Positions 5,025 to 5,068 of a stretch of 5,068 nucleotides of DNA are shown one piece after another. The position numbers and the translations under genes were made by a program. Position 1 is the stretch's first letter; every line of letters begins with the position of its first letter. Under the pieces are notes generated by a model, which saw only the letters and a program-made list of their open reading frames with translations, ran no database searches and was not told the origin of the DNA. The DNA comes from DASUSF01 sp036375275 (GTDB taxonomy: Bacteria; Pseudomonadota; Alphaproteobacteria; Geminicoccales; Geminicoccaceae). The stretch covers positions 1 through 5,068 of the forward strand of contig DASUSF010000369.1 of the NCBI GenBank assembly GCA_036375275.1, written 5' to 3'.

Positions 5025-5068
5025 TCAACGTGCCCGCGCCGCCCTGGCCCGGCGCTTCAGCTCCTCGA
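5025..5068 (-). CDS. C-terminal end of an upstream gene, probably the partner ABC permease (partial)
   Basis: Only the last 13 codons are visible, reading EELKRRARAARAR and then TGA at 5027-5025. The highly basic tail suits the cytoplasmic C-terminus of a membrane permease, and the G/C-ending codons fit coding use in this genome. In this transporter type the gene before the NupQ-like permease normally encodes the NupP/BmpB-like permease, so position also supports it. There is too little sequence for a domain match. An alternative frame stays open across the hairpin to a TGA at 4929-4927 that overlaps the next ATG as TGATG; it begins with poor A/T-ending codons and would make the repeat coding, so I prefer the shorter frame, with real doubt. 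Confidence 0.45.
   Translation of the reverse strand, partial: EELKRRARAARAR

Noticed and set aside
1..5068. CRISPR arrays, tRNA or rRNA genes, insertion sequence ends, riboswitches
   Set aside because: No regularly spaced repeats, no cloverleaf or conserved RNA segment, no transposase-like protein and no direct-repeat-flanked inverted ends were seen on reading both strands by eye.

Overview
The window is a compact, very GC-rich (about 70% by eye) stretch in which every supportable gene lies on the minus strand, so transcription runs from the right end to the left end. Strong GC bias at third codon positions, GGAG-type ribosome binding sites, a lipoprotein signal peptide with lipobox on a periplasmic-type enzyme and a nucleoside/simple-sugar type ABC permease suggest a high-GC Gram-negative bacterium. 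A proteobacterium, perhaps alphaproteobacterial, is the best guess, but the taxonomy is not firm.

In order of transcription: (1) 5068-5025, the last codons of an upstream gene, probably the partner ABC permease; (2) 4927-3986, an inner-membrane permease of the BmpC/NupQ (BPD_transp_2) type; (3) 3894-2773, a lipoprotein of the PQQ-dependent aldose (glucose/sorbosone-type) dehydrogenase family; (4) 2684-2016, a dienelactone hydrolase family protein; (5) 2019-1450, a hemerythrin-domain protein whose reading frame overlaps the hydrolase stop and has no ATG/GTG/TTG start, with CTG the best candidate; (6) 1398-343, a xylose-isomerase-like TIM-barrel sugar phosphate isomerase/epimerase; (7) 221-1, the N-terminal third or so of a phytanoyl-CoA dioxygenase (PhyH) family protein that runs off the left end.

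Intergenic gaps are short (51-121 bp) and none exceeds 300 bp. They hold a perfect 11-bp hairpin between the two permease reading frames (4950-4975), a possible promoter plus 5' hairpin before the sugar dehydrogenase (3911-3968), a 7-bp GC hairpin before the hydrolase (2715-2731), and a possible promoter with a 10-bp palindrome in its spacer before the PhyH gene (269-299).

Taken together this looks like ordinary metabolic gene content: uptake of a small polar solute, periplasmic oxidation of an aldose-like compound, and cytoplasmic hydrolase, isomerase and non-haem iron oxygenase functions. Whether the seven genes form one pathway or several adjacent transcription units cannot be decided here. 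No CRISPR array, RNA gene, insertion sequence, phage or defence gene was found, and I see no convincing novel system. The item most worth a second look is the non-canonical start of the hemerythrin gene.
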